Assembly: GCF_004798705.1 (NCBI RefSeq)
Contig: NZ_CP039290.1
Coordinates: 1,426,001-1,490,000, forward strand
Direction: 5' to 3'
Source of the DNA: Arthrobacter sp. PAMC25564
GTDB lineage: Bacteria > Actinomycetota > Actinomycetes > Actinomycetales > Micrococcaceae
Length of the DNA stretch: 64,000 nucleotides
Of this stretch, positions 26,982 through 35,906 are shown one piece after another. Every line of letters begins with the position of its first letter. Within the stretch, counting starts at the first letter, position 1. The translations under genes were made by a program, and so were the position numbers. The notes below the pieces were generated by a model. The model was not told the DNA's origin. It made no database searches and saw only the letters and a program-made list of their open reading frames with translations.

Positions 26982-27592
26982 TCGTCGAAGTGCGGGGAAA
27001 AGTCTTCGTCTCCGGCGATCGACGAGATGACCGAGGCGGCGACGTCGCGGATCTTCACATTCCTGTTGTTGGAGGTATTTCGCAGGATCTTGAAGGCCGC
27101 CGCCCGGCTGCAGCGGTTCTGGGCCATGATGGCGCCGATGGCCATATCGATGGCCGTCCTTGATTGCATTGCGGCGGCCAGATCGTCGCGCGACTCGGTG
27201 AGCCGGGCCAGCCGGAGGCCCACCAACAGGGCGCGGGAGGCCTGTGCCGCAAAGGCCCCGGCCAACGTGGCGTCTCCGTCGGAAAAGGCATCAGCCTGCG
27301 TCGAAAAGACGTTGAGAACGGCGGTGTCACCGTCGTCCAGAACCAGGGGAATGCTCAGCGTGGAACTGGCCGCGGCGCCGCGGCTGCCGGCATTCACGGT
27401 GAATTTCTTCCGCTGGCTTAGAACGATTCCGCAGGATACGGGACGTTCGGGACGCGAGAAGTGCTGCGCGGACAGTGCCGCGAGTGCGGCCAGGAAATCG
27501 TCGACGCCCGCCGCGGCATCGTCGCTGTCCAGGACCAGATCCAGCAGGCGCCCGGTACCGCCGCGTGACGTGATGGCAAGATCGTCAATCAT
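26978..27592 (-). CDS. GAF-ANTAR domain RNA-binding regulator
   Basis: 204 residues from the ATG at 27592 (GGGGG upstream); an in-frame ATG at 27634 would add 14 residues. Residues ~20-130 are a GAF-like sensor. Residues ~135-190 are an ANTAR domain (LQSRTAIDMAIGAIMAQNRCSR-type helix, with AAFKILRNTSNNRNVKIRDVA). ANTAR proteins bind paired-hexaloop RNA and prevent transcription termination. The coupled DUF1810 gene is the only clear operon partner; RNA targets are not evident. Confidence 0.87.
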   Translation of the reverse strand: MIDDLAITSRGGTGRLLDLVLDSDDAAAGVDDFLAALAALSAQHFSRPERPVSCGIVLSQRKKFTVNAGSRGAAASSTLSIPLVLDDGDTAVLNVFSTQADAFSDGDATLAGAFAAQASRALLVGLRLARLTESRDDLAAAMQSRTAIDMAIGAIMAQNRCSRAAAFKILRNTSNNRNVKIRDVAASVISSIAGDEDFSPHFDE

Positions 27593-27785
27593 GTAAGCCC
27601 CCAATTCCTGACCGCACGTTTGCCCGATGACCAAACGAGGTCCTGCTTCGATGCTATTGCGAGGGGCCGGACGGCGGAAGGGACGCGCCGTACAGAATAC
27701 CGGCCGCCACGGACTGCGCCCGGGGATGCTCAGGCAGGTCCTGAATCGTTGCCTTGCCTGAGGGTCGCCGCGCAGGCGCGCGGCG

Positions 27786-27791
27786 TATCGT
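27786..27791 (+). promoter_or_regulatory. Leaderless-type -10 (TATCGT) for the ABC exporter operon
   Basis: TATCGT ends 7 nt before the ATG at 27799. Confidence 0.5.
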
Positions 27792-27798
27792 GTTCCCT

Positions 27799-28737
27799 AT
27801 GACGAGCGTCCTGGACATGGTCGGTGTGGTTAAGCGTTTCGGGTCCGTGACGGCCCTTGACGGGCTGGACTTTTCGGTCGAGGCGGGGGAGGTGCATGGC
27901 TTCCTCGGCCCCAACGGTGCCGGCAAGTCCACGACGATCCGGCTGCTGCTGGGTATGCTGCGGGCCAACGCCGGCTCGGTCCGGGTGCTTGGCCTGGACC
28001 CCTGGCGCGACGTGGCCACGCTGCATCGCCGCCTGGCCTATGTCCCCGGGGACGTGGCGCTGTGGCCCAACCTGACCGGCGGCGAGGTGATCGAGCTGCT
28101 GGGACGGCTTCAAGGCGGCCAGGACCAGGCCCGGCGCGACCGCCTCCTGGAGATGTTCGACCTGGACCCGACGAAGAAGTCGCGCGCCTACTCCAAGGGC
28201 AACCGCCAGAAGGTGGCGCTGATCGCAGCCCTGGCCACCGACGCCGAGTTGTTCCTGCTGGATGAGCCCACGAGCGGGCTGGACCCGCTGATGGAGGACG
28301 CTTTCCGCGGATGTGTCAGGGAGCTCCGGGACCAGGGGCGCACTGTCCTGCTCAGCAGCCATATCCTCAGCGAGGCCGAGGCACTCTCGGACCGGGTCAG
28401 CATCATCCGCGAGGGCCGGGTGGTGGACACCGGCAGGCTCGAAGAGCTGCGGCACCTCACCCGGACTTCTGTCACCGCCGACGTCGCAGCCGTGCCACCG
28501 GGCCTCGACGCCATTCCGGGGGTACACGACGTCGTCGTGGTGAACCACCGGGTCAGCGCCCAGGTGGAACCGTCCGGACTGGCGCCGCTGATGCGGGCGC
28601 TGACCGACGTCGGGTTGCATTCGCTGGTCAGCCAGCCACCCACGCTCGAAGACCTGTTCCTGCGGCACTATGGCCCTGCGGCCCGGGCAGTGCCCACCGC
28701 GGCAGCGTCGGGTACGGGACGGCCCGGCAATGCCTGA
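27799..28737 (+). CDS. ABC exporter ATP-binding protein
   Basis: 312 residues, cytoplasmic ATPase subunit. Walker [10 protein letters not shown] at residues ~37-45, signature [15 protein letters not shown], Walker [14 protein letters not shown] and the switch SSHILSEAE are all intact. The signature replaces the usual SGGQ with SKGNRQK, common in the antibiotic-exporter group of ABC-2 transporters. It overlaps the permease gene by 8 nt, so the two are translated together. Confidence 0.92.
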   Translation: MTSVLDMVGVVKRFGSVTALDGLDFSVEAGEVHGFLGPNGAGKSTTIRLLLGMLRANAGSVRVLGLDPWRDVATLHRRLAYVPGDVALWPNLTGGEVIELLGRLQGGQDQARRDRLLEMFDLDPTKKSRAYSKGNRQKVALIAALATDAELFLLDEPTSGLDPLMEDAFRGCVRELRDQGRTVLLSSHILSEAEALSDRVSIIREGRVVDTGRLEELRHLTRTSVTADVAAVPPGLDAIPGVHDVVVVNHRVSAQVEPSGLAPLMRALTDVGLHSLVSQPPTLEDLFLRHYGPAARAVPTAAASGTGRPGNA

Positions 28738-30322
28738 GTCGCTCGCCGGGACCGGGGTTTTGATCCGGCTGGGCCTGCGGCGGGACCGCTGGCTGCTTCC
28801 GGTCTGGATCGCCGGTTTCGCCGCCACGACGTATTCCACGGCCCTGGCCGGAGCCGAGCTCTATCCTGACGTCGGCAGCCGGGTCGAGGCGGCGACGGCC
28901 CTGAACGCCACAGCCTCCCTCGTGGCACTCTTCGGCCGGATCTACGACCCCGCCTCTTTAGGGGCGCTGTCCCTGATCAAGTACACCGCCTTCATGGCGG
29001 CCATCCTCGCGGTCCTCATGGCCATGATCACCATCCGGCACACCCGCGCCGACGAAGAGTCCGGCCGCCTGGAACTGCTCGGCGGCGGGAGGCTGGGGCG
29101 CGACGCCCCGCTGGCCGCCGCCCTGGTGATCAGCTTCGGGGCCAGCCTCGTCCTCGGTCTCGTGACAGCCGCGTCCCTGGCGGCGGGAGGGCTGCCGGCC
29201 GCAGGGTCCCTCGCGTTTGGGCTGGGCTGGGCGGCCACCGGGATGGCCTTCAGTGCGGTGGCCGGAGTGGCCGCGCAGCTGACCGCCAGCGCACGGGCCG
29301 CCACCGGGCTCAGCGTCGGCGTCATTGCCGTCACTTATGCCCTGCGGGCGGTGGGCGACCTCGCCGAACCGGGACCTTCCGCATTGTCCTGGCTGTCACC
29401 GATCGGCTGGAACCAGCAGATCCGCGCCTTTGCCGGGGACCGCTGGTGGGTGCTCGCGCTGCCCCTTGCCCTGTGCGCGGTCCTCGTGCCGGTGGCCCTG
29501 GCGCTCCGGGCGCGCCGGGACCTGGGCTCCGGACTGCGCGAGGAGCGGCCCGGTCCGGCGCGCGGCTCGCTCCGGGGTGTCTGGGACCTGGCCGTGCGGC
29601 TTCAGTTCCGTGTGCTGCTGGCCTGGTCGGTGGCGTTCCTCGTCTTCGGCGTGGTGGTCGGCTCGCTTGCCGGCAACGTCGCGGATCTGCTGAGTTCCGC
29701 CAACGCCCAGGAGCTGATCAGGACGCTGGGTGGAAGCCAGGCGATGACCGACGCGTTCCTGTCCGCGGAAGTCGGGATCATGGGCCTCCTCGCCGCCGCG
29801 TACGGACTGTCCGCGGCCGCGCGCCTGCGCGAGGAGGAAACCGCAGGCCATGTTGAGGCGCTGCTGGGCACCGCGACCACCCGGGCACGGTGGGCCACCA
29901 GCCACTTTGCGGCCGCCGCGGCCGGGGTTGCCCTGCTCATGCTGCTGGCCGGCATGTCGGTCGGCGCCGGCGCTGCCGCCGCCCTGGGCGACGGAGCACA
30001 GTTCGGCCGGGTCACGCTGGCCGCCCTTGCCCAGATCCCGGCAGCGTGGGTCGTCACGAGCGCGGTGCTGGCAGTGTTCGGCTGGGCGCCCCGCCTGACC
30101 GGGGCCGTGTGGGGCCTGCTGCTCGCCTTCGTCGCGCTTGGCGAGTTCGGGGTGCTGTGGAACGCGCCGGAGTGGCTGATGGATCTTTCGCCGTTCCGGC
30201 ACTCTCCGCTGCTGCCGCTCGATTCCAGCGACGCCGGCCCGCTGCTGGCACTGACCGTGGTCGCCGCGGCGCTCGCCGGCGTCGGCTATTCCGGCTGGCG
30301 CCGCCGGGACCTCGCCGCATGA
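28730..30322 (+). CDS. ABC-2 exporter permease (polyketide-antibiotic exporter type)
   Basis: 530 residues with about 12 membrane segments, as in the large fused permeases of the actinobacterial exporter group. Start ATG at 28730 inside the end of the ATPase gene. Loop motifs [22 protein letters not shown] and [22 protein letters not shown] occur in the first and second halves; this duplicated EE-(S/T)GR/HxELL motif shows an internal repeat. Substrate unknown; drugs or lipids are plausible. It overlaps the downstream DUF1801 gene (ATGA). Confidence 0.9.
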   Translation: MPESLAGTGVLIRLGLRRDRWLLPVWIAGFAATTYSTALAGAELYPDVGSRVEAATALNATASLVALFGRIYDPASLGALSLIKYTAFMAAILAVLMAMITIRHTRADEESGRLELLGGGRLGRDAPLAAALVISFGASLVLGLVTAASLAAGGLPAAGSLAFGLGWAATGMAFSAVAGVAAQLTASARAATGLSVGVIAVTYALRAVGDLAEPGPSALSWLSPIGWNQQIRAFAGDRWWVLALPLALCAVLVPVALALRARRDLGSGLREERPGPARGSLRGVWDLAVRLQFRVLLAWSVAFLVFGVVVGSLAGNVADLLSSANAQELIRTLGGSQAMTDAFLSAEVGIMGLLAAAYGLSAAARLREEETAGHVEALLGTATTRARWATSHFAAAAAGVALLMLLAGMSVGAGAAAALGDGAQFGRVTLAALAQIPAAWVVTSAVLAVFGWAPRLTGAVWGLLLAFVALGEFGVLWNAPEWLMDLSPFRHSPLLPLDSSDAGPLLALTVVAAALAGVGYSGWRRRDLAA

Positions 30323-30756
30323 GCGCCGCCGGCCGCACGGACAGCAGCCCGGGTTCCAGCCGGGATCCCCGCGTTGACTCGTTCATCGAGGTGCTGCCGG
30401 GCTGGCAGCAGGCCGTCTGCCGCGAGGTCCGCGAACTTGCGCATGCCGCCGACCCTGGGGTCTCCGAGACCATCAAGCGCACCACCCGGCCCTACTTCGT
30501 GCTTGACGGCAACATCTGCGCGCTGCAGGCCGCCAAGGACCACGTCAACGTCTTCCTCTACGACGGCGGGATCGTTCCGGATCCGGAGGGGATCATCACC
30601 GCCGGCCACAGCAACAAGACCGCCCGGACGGTGGCCTTCCGCGAGGACGAGGCCATCAACGCGCCGGCCCTGGTGCAGATATTCCGCCAGATCATCGCGA
30701 ACAACCGTGCCGGCGGCTGGCGGAAGCTCAAAACCGGCGGCCCGATGTCGCGCTGA
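30319..30756 (+). CDS. DUF1801 family protein
   Basis: 145 residues of the DUF1801/YdhG-type fold: VDSFIEVLPGWQQAVCREVREL, ETIKRTTRPYFVLDGNIC, HVNVFLYDGG. The ATG overlaps the ABC permease stop (ATGA), so it is translated with the exporter. Function unknown. The DUF1801 fold resembles frataxin-like or YjbR folds. Confidence 0.83.
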   Translation: MSAAGRTDSSPGSSRDPRVDSFIEVLPGWQQAVCREVRELAHAADPGVSETIKRTTRPYFVLDGNICALQAAKDHVNVFLYDGGIVPDPEGIITAGHSNKTARTVAFREDEAINAPALVQIFRQIIANNRAGGWRKLKTGGPMSR

Positions 30757-30797
30757 GCGTTCCGGAGGGGCGGGGGCCTGTCTGCCATGATGGCGGG

Positions 30798-31168
30798 ATG
30801 GACATGACCGAAGAACCGTGGGCGTCCGACTGGGCCGGGGCCCTCGAACTCGTGCGGCTTCCGCCGGCCGTGCCGGATGCGCTCGCCGACGGCGATCTGG
30901 CCGCAGCGCGCGCCGTGACCGCCGCCGGGGCCACGCGCGGGGCGCCCTCGTGATCCTCCTGGAGATGGCGAAGTATCACCCGGAAGTCGCCGTCGTCCGG
31001 GCCACCGTGCGGCCGGACAACCTCTCCTCCCGGCGGCTGCTGGACCAGTACGGGTTCCGCGAAGCGGGGGATCAGTGGGACGATGACGACGGCCTGGAGA
31101 CGATTCTCGAAGTGCCGGTGAAGGGCTTGACGGCGGTTGAGACCGCCACGGCGGGTGGCTGCGGATGA
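30798..31168 (+). pseudogene. GNAT acetyltransferase with internal deletion
   Basis: The ATG at 30798 opens a frame reading WASDWAGALELVRLPPAVPD, then ALADGDLAAARAV, which ends at 30953. In another frame the sequence continues RRRGHARGALVILLEMAKYH, VVRATVRPDNLSSRRLLDQY, and GFREAGDQWDDDDGLE to a stop at 31168. These are the N-terminal segment and the acetyl-CoA-binding C-terminal half of one GNAT family. About 90-100 central residues, including the substrate region, are missing and the frames do not match. The next gene starts at its stop in ATGA form, so the pair was probably an operon. Confidence 0.75.
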
Positions 31169-31707
31169 GCGGGAAGGGAACGGTCTTGCTGGGTGGCGTC
31201 CGGGTGAGGGTGCTGCGCAGCTCCGACGCCGGGCGGATGGCTGCCGCCTACCGGCGGAACCGGGAGCATCTGGCCCCCTGGGAGCCGTTGCGGGCCGAGG
31301 AGTTCTTCACGGCTGACGGCCAGGCCGCCAGCATCGAGTCGAAGGTCGCCTTGTTCATCGCCGGTTCCGAAGTTCCGCAGGTGCTGCTGGACGGAGAGCG
31401 CATCATCGGGGTGATGAACCTGAGCGGGATCGTTCGCGGACCGTTCCTCAGCGCCCACCTCGGCTACTGGGTGGCCCGGGAATTCAACGGCCGCGGGATC
31501 GGCTCGGCGGCCGTCGAGTTCGCCGTTGAGTCTGCGCGGAGCGAACTGGGGCTGCACCGGCTGCAGGCCTCGACCCTGCCGCACAATGCCGCGTCCCGGA
31601 AGATCCTCAAGCGGGCCGGATTCGAGGAAATCGGCCTGGCCCCGGCCTACCTCCAGATTGCCGGCTCGTGGCAGGACCACATCCTGTACCAGCGCCTCCT
31701 GTACTGA
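31165..31707 (+). CDS. RimJ/RimL-type GNAT acetyltransferase
   Basis: 180 residues, N-acetyltransferase acting on protein N-termini or small amines. Acetyl-CoA site in LGYWVAREFNGRGIGSAAVEF (residues ~90-113; Q/R-x2-G-x-G/A reads NGRGIG), followed by LHRLQASTLPHNAASRKILK and RAGFEEIGLAPAYL, characteristic of RimJ/RimL. The ATG overlaps the stop of the broken GNAT gene upstream. Substrate unknown. Confidence 0.9.
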   Translation: MSGKGTVLLGGVRVRVLRSSDAGRMAAAYRRNREHLAPWEPLRAEEFFTADGQAASIESKVALFIAGSEVPQVLLDGERIIGVMNLSGIVRGPFLSAHLGYWVAREFNGRGIGSAAVEFAVESARSELGLHRLQASTLPHNAASRKILKRAGFEEIGLAPAYLQIAGSWQDHILYQRLLY

Positions 31708-31708
31708 C

Positions 31709-31714
31709 TACCGT
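31709..31714 (+). promoter_or_regulatory. Leaderless-type -10 (TACCGT) for the S51 peptidase gene
   Basis: TACCGT ends 7 nt before the ATG at 31722 and overlaps the end of the acetyltransferase gene. Confidence 0.45.
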
Positions 31715-31721
31715 GGGAGCC

Positions 31722-32450
31722 ATGAGCATCTTCCTCGTCGGCGGCGGCCCCGACACCGTCACGACCCCTGTTGTGTTCGACCGGTTCATGCGGGAAGTCC
31801 GGCACCGGGCAGCTGGGGGCAGGGTTGCGCGCATCGTGGTGGTGCTCGTCGACGACGAGGGCAGCTCGGAGTATTTCCTCCCCGCCTATCTGGATCCCCT
31901 GCGGGCCCGGGCCGCCTGCGAGGTGGTCACCGTGCTGCTCCATCCCGGCGGGGCGGTGGCCCCGGACGTCTTCGCCGACGTCGACGCGATCGTCGTCGGG
32001 GGTGGCCCCACTCCCGTCTACCTCGACGCACTGCGGAACGCGGCGCCGGCCATCCGGCTGGCAGTCGCGGCCGGTGCGCCGTATCTGGGCTTCTCCGCGG
32101 GAGCGATGGTCGCGCCGTCACGGGCGATCATCGGCGGCTACCGGGTGCGCGGCACGGAGGTCTGCGGGGAGGAATGCTCCGAAGGCCTCGACGAGGTCGA
32201 GATCCGCGACGGGCTCGGCCTGGTGCCCTTCGCCGTCGATGTCCACGCGGCGCAGGCGGGCACCCTGGGCCGGGCCGTCGCCGCGGTGGTCAGCGGACTC
32301 GTGGACAAAGCAGTGGCCGTGGACGAAAACACCGCCCTCGTCCTGCCGCACTCGGATCCACAGGAGCAGCAGGCCATCGGGACGGGAAACTGCTGGCTGG
32401 TCCGCGGCACCGGACACAAGGCCACGGTCTCGGTGCTGTCCGCCGCATAA
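31722..32450 (+). CDS. Peptidase S51 (dipeptidase E/cyanophycinase) family protein
   Basis: 242 residues with a class-I-glutamine-amidotransferase-like fold. The nucleophile elbow GFSAGAMV places the catalytic Ser near residue 126. VGGGPTPVYLDAL supplies the oxyanion region and VDVHA the likely catalytic His. Family members cleave Asp-X dipeptides or cyanophycin. No cyanophycin synthetase is in view, so a dipeptidase role is more likely. Probably leaderless. Confidence 0.82.
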   Translation: MSIFLVGGGPDTVTTPVVFDRFMREVRHRAAGGRVARIVVVLVDDEGSSEYFLPAYLDPLRARAACEVVTVLLHPGGAVAPDVFADVDAIVVGGGPTPVYLDALRNAAPAIRLAVAAGAPYLGFSAGAMVAPSRAIIGGYRVRGTEVCGEECSEGLDEVEIRDGLGLVPFAVDVHAAQAGTLGRAVAAVVSGLVDKAVAVDENTALVLPHSDPQEQQAIGTGNCWLVRGTGHKATVSVLSAA

Positions 32451-32498
32451 CCAGTGGCTCGCCGTGCCGACCCGCTTGGCGGCATGGTTACTCGCGGG

Positions 32499-32504
32499 TA
32501 ACGT
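32499..32504 (+). promoter_or_regulatory. Leaderless-type -10 (TAACGT) for the thioesterase gene
   Basis: TAACGT ends 7 nt before the ATG at 32512. Confidence 0.5.
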
Positions 32505-32511
32505 TGGGCCC

Positions 32512-33057
32512 ATGCATTTGCTGCTCCGCACCCTCCTCCTGTTGCTCACGTCCTCCCGCCGGCCGCCGCTGAGCATCTGGGACACGTCCTCGCTGCCGCT
32601 GCGGGTCCTGCCGAGCGATATCGACATCGCCCTGCACGTCAACAACGGCATGTACTTCTCGCTCATGGACCTGGGCCGGTTCGACCTCATGGCGCGTAGC
32701 GGAACCTGGAAACGGATCCGCCGCCGCGGCTGGACCCCGGTGGCCGCGGGGGAGACCATCGCCTTCCGGCGCTCCCTCCAGCTGTGGCAGCGATACACGG
32801 TCGAGTCCAGGATCATCGGTCTCGACGCGAAGGCCATCTATTTTGAGCAGCGGATGGTCGTCGACGGCGAGATCTACGCCCGCGCCTACATTGCCACCCG
32901 CCTCGTGAGCAAGGGGAAGCCCGTCAGCCAGGCGGAGATCCTGCGCGAATTCGGCGCACCCCCGGCGGACCTGGAGCTGCCCGGGTGGATCCATGAATGG
33001 CGCGAAAGCAACGCGCTGCCCGGCGCCCGGCGCTCCGCCCCGCACGTCTGGGCCTGA
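32512..33057 (+). CDS. Acyl-CoA thioesterase (hotdog fold)
   Basis: 181 residues. Hotdog-fold 4-hydroxybenzoyl-CoA thioesterase type: DIDIALHVNNGMYFSLMDLGR carries the Asp/His-N-N-x-Y pattern of the active-site helix (residues ~37-57), and GETIAFRRSLQLWQRYTVESRI follows. The N-terminal LLLRTLLLLLTSS is hydrophobic and short; membrane association is possible. Cleaves acyl-CoA to acid and CoA; natural substrate unknown. Confidence 0.85.
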   Translation: MHLLLRTLLLLLTSSRRPPLSIWDTSSLPLRVLPSDIDIALHVNNGMYFSLMDLGRFDLMARSGTWKRIRRRGWTPVAAGETIAFRRSLQLWQRYTVESRIIGLDAKAIYFEQRMVVDGEIYARAYIATRLVSKGKPVSQAEILREFGAPPADLELPGWIHEWRESNALPGARRSAPHVWA

Positions 33058-33184
33058 GTACGTCCGGGACCGGGCGGACGGCGTCCCTCCGGGGCGGCCG
33101 CGAGCGACCCGGCGGGCGGCCGCCGTCGGGTATTCCCTGCTGTGCCATCAGCGAAACCGAGGGGACATTCCCGGACCGCTCCCG

Positions 33185-33190
33185 TACCGT
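33185..33190 (+). promoter_or_regulatory. Leaderless-type -10 (TACCGT) for the thioredoxin gene
   Basis: TACCGT ends 6 nt before the ATG at 33197. Confidence 0.55.
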
Positions 33191-33196
33191 TGACCC

Positions 33197-33610
33197 ATGG
33201 CTACCGTAGACATCACAGGTGAACAGTTCGCATCGACCGTCGAGGACAACGACATTGTCCTCGTCGATTTCTGGGCCGAATGGTGCGGCCCGTGCAAGCA
33301 GTTCGGACCCACGTACTCAGCAGTCTCCGAGAAGCACCCGGACGTCCTCTTCTCCAAGGTGGACACCGAAGCGGAGCAGCAGCTCGCCGCCGAGGCCGGC
33401 ATCACGTCCATCCCCACCCTGATGGCCTTCCGCGAAAAGGTGCTGGTGTTCTCCCAGCCCGGCGCGCTGAACGCCCAGCAGCTGGAGCAGGTGGTCGACG
33501 CCGTGAAGGCCCTGGACATGGAGGAAGTCCACGCGCATGTGGCCCGTTCGCAGGCCGAGGCTGCCGCCCCCGCAACCAGGCAGGACGGGACCCAGATCCC
33601 CGAGGCCTGA
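33197..33610 (+). CDS. Thioredoxin
   Basis: 137 residues. The canonical redox site WCGPCK has cysteines at residues 30 and 33, and the cis-proline is in SIPTLMAF. Compared with a ~108-residue thioredoxin it has a ~25-residue Ala/Gln/Thr-rich C-terminal extension. Cytoplasmic disulfide reductase, presumably served by thioredoxin reductase encoded elsewhere. Probably leaderless. Confidence 0.94.
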   Translation: MATVDITGEQFASTVEDNDIVLVDFWAEWCGPCKQFGPTYSAVSEKHPDVLFSKVDTEAEQQLAAEAGITSIPTLMAFREKVLVFSQPGALNAQQLEQVVDAVKALDMEEVHAHVARSQAEAAAPATRQDGTQIPEA

Positions 33611-33621
33611 GCCGTTTTAAC

Positions 33622-33688
33622 AGCAACGCGGGGTCACTCAGCGCCCATCACCATAGTGTTTATGGGCGCTGAGTGACCCCGCGTTGCT
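33622..33688. repeat. Palindromic repeat, copy B (27-bp perfect arms, 13-nt loop)
   Basis: Arms 33622-33648 and 33662-33688. The outer arm is AGCAACGCGGGGTCA, as in copy A. The inner arm CTCAGCGCCCAT differs from copy A yet is perfectly paired. It lies 11 nt after the thioredoxin stop and 17 nt before the convergent monooxygenase gene. Confidence 0.9.
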
Positions 33689-33705
33689 CTATTCGGAGGG
33701 TGCCG

Positions 33706-33984
33706 TCAGAGTTTTTCGATCTTGACCGGCTCGGCCAGCAGGGCGCTCAGGGACTCGTTGAGGTCCTGGAGTGCCGTGCCTTTGGCATGCTTGTCCAGGT
33801 CCTCCTGCGAGGCCCACAGCTCGGCCAGCACGAGGCGTTCCTCGGTGGCTTCGGTGAGCTCATAACGGATGCAGCCGGGTTCGTTGACAACCTCGTCGAT
33901 TGCGATTTCCAGGGCGAGCTTCACGCGGAAGAATTCGCCCTCGTTGGGGATGAAAGTGGCCTGGAGGTCAATGGGAGCGCTCAT
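33706..33984 (-). CDS. ABM-domain (antibiotic biosynthesis monooxygenase-like) protein
   Basis: 92 residues with the dimeric ferredoxin-like ABM fold: N-terminal strand, FFRVKLALEIAIDEVVNEPGCIRYEL, LAELWASQEDLDKHAKGTALQDL. Members include quinol monooxygenase YgiN and autoinducer-type enzymes; many are uncharacterised. TATTGT lies 6 nt before the start, so it is probably leaderless. Confidence 0.88.
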   Translation of the reverse strand: MSAPIDLQATFIPNEGEFFRVKLALEIAIDEVVNEPGCIRYELTEATEERLVLAELWASQEDLDKHAKGTALQDLNESLSALLAEPVKIEKL

Positions 33985-33990
33985 GCGTTC

Positions 33991-33996
33991 ACAATA
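33991..33996 (-). promoter_or_regulatory. Leaderless-type -10 (TATTGT) for the ABM gene
   Basis: TATTGT on the minus strand ends 6 nt before the start codon at 33984. Confidence 0.5.
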
Positions 33997-34072
33997 CCCG
34001 GAGCCTGCCGCGGGCCCTGAAGATTTCGTAGGACTTCCAAGCTTTACTCTTCTATTGCCGCCCGTCTGTTGG

Positions 34073-34078
34073 TAGCGT
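34073..34078 (+). promoter_or_regulatory. Leaderless-type -10 (TAGCGT) for the acyl-CoA synthetase gene
   Basis: TAGCGT ends 6 nt before the ATG at 34085. Confidence 0.5.
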
Positions 34079-34084
34079 CACACC

Positions 34085-35761
34085 ATGCTTGCATACACAG
34101 CCGGGGACACTGACGTCCCACTGCTCGACGAGACCATCGGCGCGAATTTCGAGCGGATCGTGGCCAGGTTCCCCCTGCACGACGCGCTGATCGAGGCCGC
34201 GGCGGTGCCCGGCGAAGAGGCCCGGCGGTGGAGCTACACCAAGCTGAACGACGACGTCGACCGCGTCGCCCGCGCGCTGCTCGCCGTCGGCGTCGGGCAG
34301 GGCGAACGGATCGGCATCTGGAGCCCCAACTGCGCGGAGTGGACCATCGTGCAGTACGCGACCGCAAAGGTCGGCGCGATCCTGGTCAGCGTCAATCCCG
34401 CCTACCGCAGCCACGAACTGGAGTTCGTGGTCCGGCAGAACGGCATGCGGATGCTGGTCTGCGCGCCGTCGGACAGGAACAGCGACTACACCGGCATGGC
34501 ACGCCGGGCGCTGGCGGAATGCCCAGAGCTGCGCGAGCTGGTCTTCCTGCCCGACGCCGGCCTGGCCGAGCTCACCGCCGGCGAGCCCGAAAACGAAGCC
34601 GAACGGACCTTCGCGGAACTGCTCAAGCGGGCCGACGACGTCGCCCATGCCGACCTCAAGGCGCGGATGGCCGGACTGGACCCGCACGACGCGATCAACC
34701 TCCAGTACACCTCCGGCACCACGGGCTTCCCCAAGGGGGCCACGCTGACCCACCACAACATCCTGAACAACGGCTATTCCATCGGCGAACTGCTGGACTA
34801 TACCGAGCACGACCGGGTGGTGATTCCGGTGCCCTTCTACCACTGCTTCGGCATGGTGATCGGGAACCTGGCCGCCCTCAGCCACGGCGCCGCCACCATC
34901 ATCCCGGGCCGGGGCTTCGCGCCCGCGGCGGCGCTGGAAGCGGTGCAGGACTTCGGCGGGACCTCGCTGTACGGGGTGCCGACGATGTTCATCGCCGAGC
35001 TGGCGCTGCCGGACTTCGCATCCTATGACCTCGCCACGCTGCGCACCGGCGTCATGGCCGGATCGCTGTGCCCCATCGAGGTGATGAACCGGGTCATCTC
35101 GGAGATGAACATGAAGGATGTGGCCATCTGCTACGGCATGACGGAGACCTCCCCGGTGTCCACCATGACCCGCAGCGTGGACAGCATGGCCCGGCGCACC
35201 GAGACCGTGGGCCGGACGATGCCGAACCTCGAGAGCCGGATCGTGGACCCGGTGACCCGCGGGGTGATTGAGCGCGGGGAGATCGGTGAACTGTGCACCC
35301 GCGGCTACTCCGTCATGAAGGGGTACTGGAACCAGCCGGACAAGACCGCCGAGGCGATCGATGCCGAGGGCTGGATGCACACCGGGGACCTGGCCCGGAT
35401 GGATGCGGACGGCTACATCGTGATCGAGGGCCGGATCAAGGACATGGTGATCCGCGGCGGCGAGAACGTCTACCCGCGCGAGATCGAGGAGTTCCTCTAC
35501 ACCCACCCGGACATCCAGGACGTGCAGGTGATCGGGGTCCCGGATGAACGGTACGGGGAGGAACTCATGGCCTGCGTGATCCTCAAGCCCGGCGCGCCGC
35601 CCCTGGACGCCGGGAGCCTCGCCAAGTTCTGCCGCGGCAAGCTGGCGCACTACAAGATCCCGCGCTACGTCGACGTGCGGGACAGCTTCCCGATGACGGT
35701 GTCCGGGAAGATCCGCAAGGTGGATATGCGCAAGGAAGCGGTCGCCCGGCTGGGCCTCTGA
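34085..35761 (+). CDS. Fatty-acyl-CoA synthetase (AMP-binding, FadD-like)
   Basis: 558 residues. Activates fatty acids with ATP and CoA. AMP-binding motif YTSGTTGFPKGATLTHHN lies near residue 210, CYGMTETSPVS near 350, then GDLARMDADGYIVIEGRIKD and a C-terminal PMTVSGKIRKVDMR carrying the catalytic lysine. The sequence style matches the FadD35/AMP-binding protein group of actinobacteria. Copy C of the palindromic repeat follows 13 nt after the stop. Confidence 0.92.
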   Translation: MLAYTAGDTDVPLLDETIGANFERIVARFPLHDALIEAAAVPGEEARRWSYTKLNDDVDRVARALLAVGVGQGERIGIWSPNCAEWTIVQYATAKVGAILVSVNPAYRSHELEFVVRQNGMRMLVCAPSDRNSDYTGMARRALAECPELRELVFLPDAGLAELTAGEPENEAERTFAELLKRADDVAHADLKARMAGLDPHDAINLQYTSGTTGFPKGATLTHHNILNNGYSIGELLDYTEHDRVVIPVPFYHCFGMVIGNLAALSHGAATIIPGRGFAPAAALEAVQDFGGTSLYGVPTMFIAELALPDFASYDLATLRTGVMAGSLCPIEVMNRVISEMNMKDVAICYGMTETSPVSTMTRSVDSMARRTETVGRTMPNLESRIVDPVTRGVIERGEIGELCTRGYSVMKGYWNQPDKTAEAIDAEGWMHTGDLARMDADGYIVIEGRIKDMVIRGGENVYPREIEEFLYTHPDIQDVQVIGVPDERYGEELMACVILKPGAPPLDAGSLAKFCRGKLAHYKIPRYVDVRDSFPMTVSGKIRKVDMRKEAVARLGL

Positions 35762-35774
35762 CAGCAACAGCTAA

Positions 35775-35843
35775 GGGCAACGCGGGGTCACTCACGGCCC
35801 ATCCCGGGCCCCGGCATGGGCCGGAAGTGACCCCGCGTTGCCC
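35775..35843. repeat. Palindromic repeat, copy C (28-bp arms with two mismatches)
   Basis: Arms 35775-35802 and 35816-35843 around the 13-nt loop CCCGGGCCCCGGC. The outermost bases are GGGCAACG/CGTTGCCC instead of AGCAACG/CGTTGCT, so even the tip has changed in a paired manner. It lies between the acyl-CoA synthetase and the endonuclease-like gene. Confidence 0.88.
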
Positions 35844-35893
35844 GGATTTAGGCTGGCCTGTGGATAACTTCCGCGGGGGCACCGGGACGCGGC

Positions 35894-35899
35894 CACAAT
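35894..35899 (+). promoter_or_regulatory. Leaderless-type -10 (CACAAT) for the endonuclease-like gene
   Basis: CACAAT ends 7 nt before the ATG at 35907. It overlaps the alternative ATG at 35898. Confidence 0.35.
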
Positions 35900-35906
35900 G
35901 GTGCCC

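Noticed and set aside
27799..30322. Antibiotic biosynthesis cluster suggested by the exporter
   Set aside because: No synthetase, tailoring or regulatory genes lie around the exporter; neighbours are DUF1801, GNAT and ANTAR genes.
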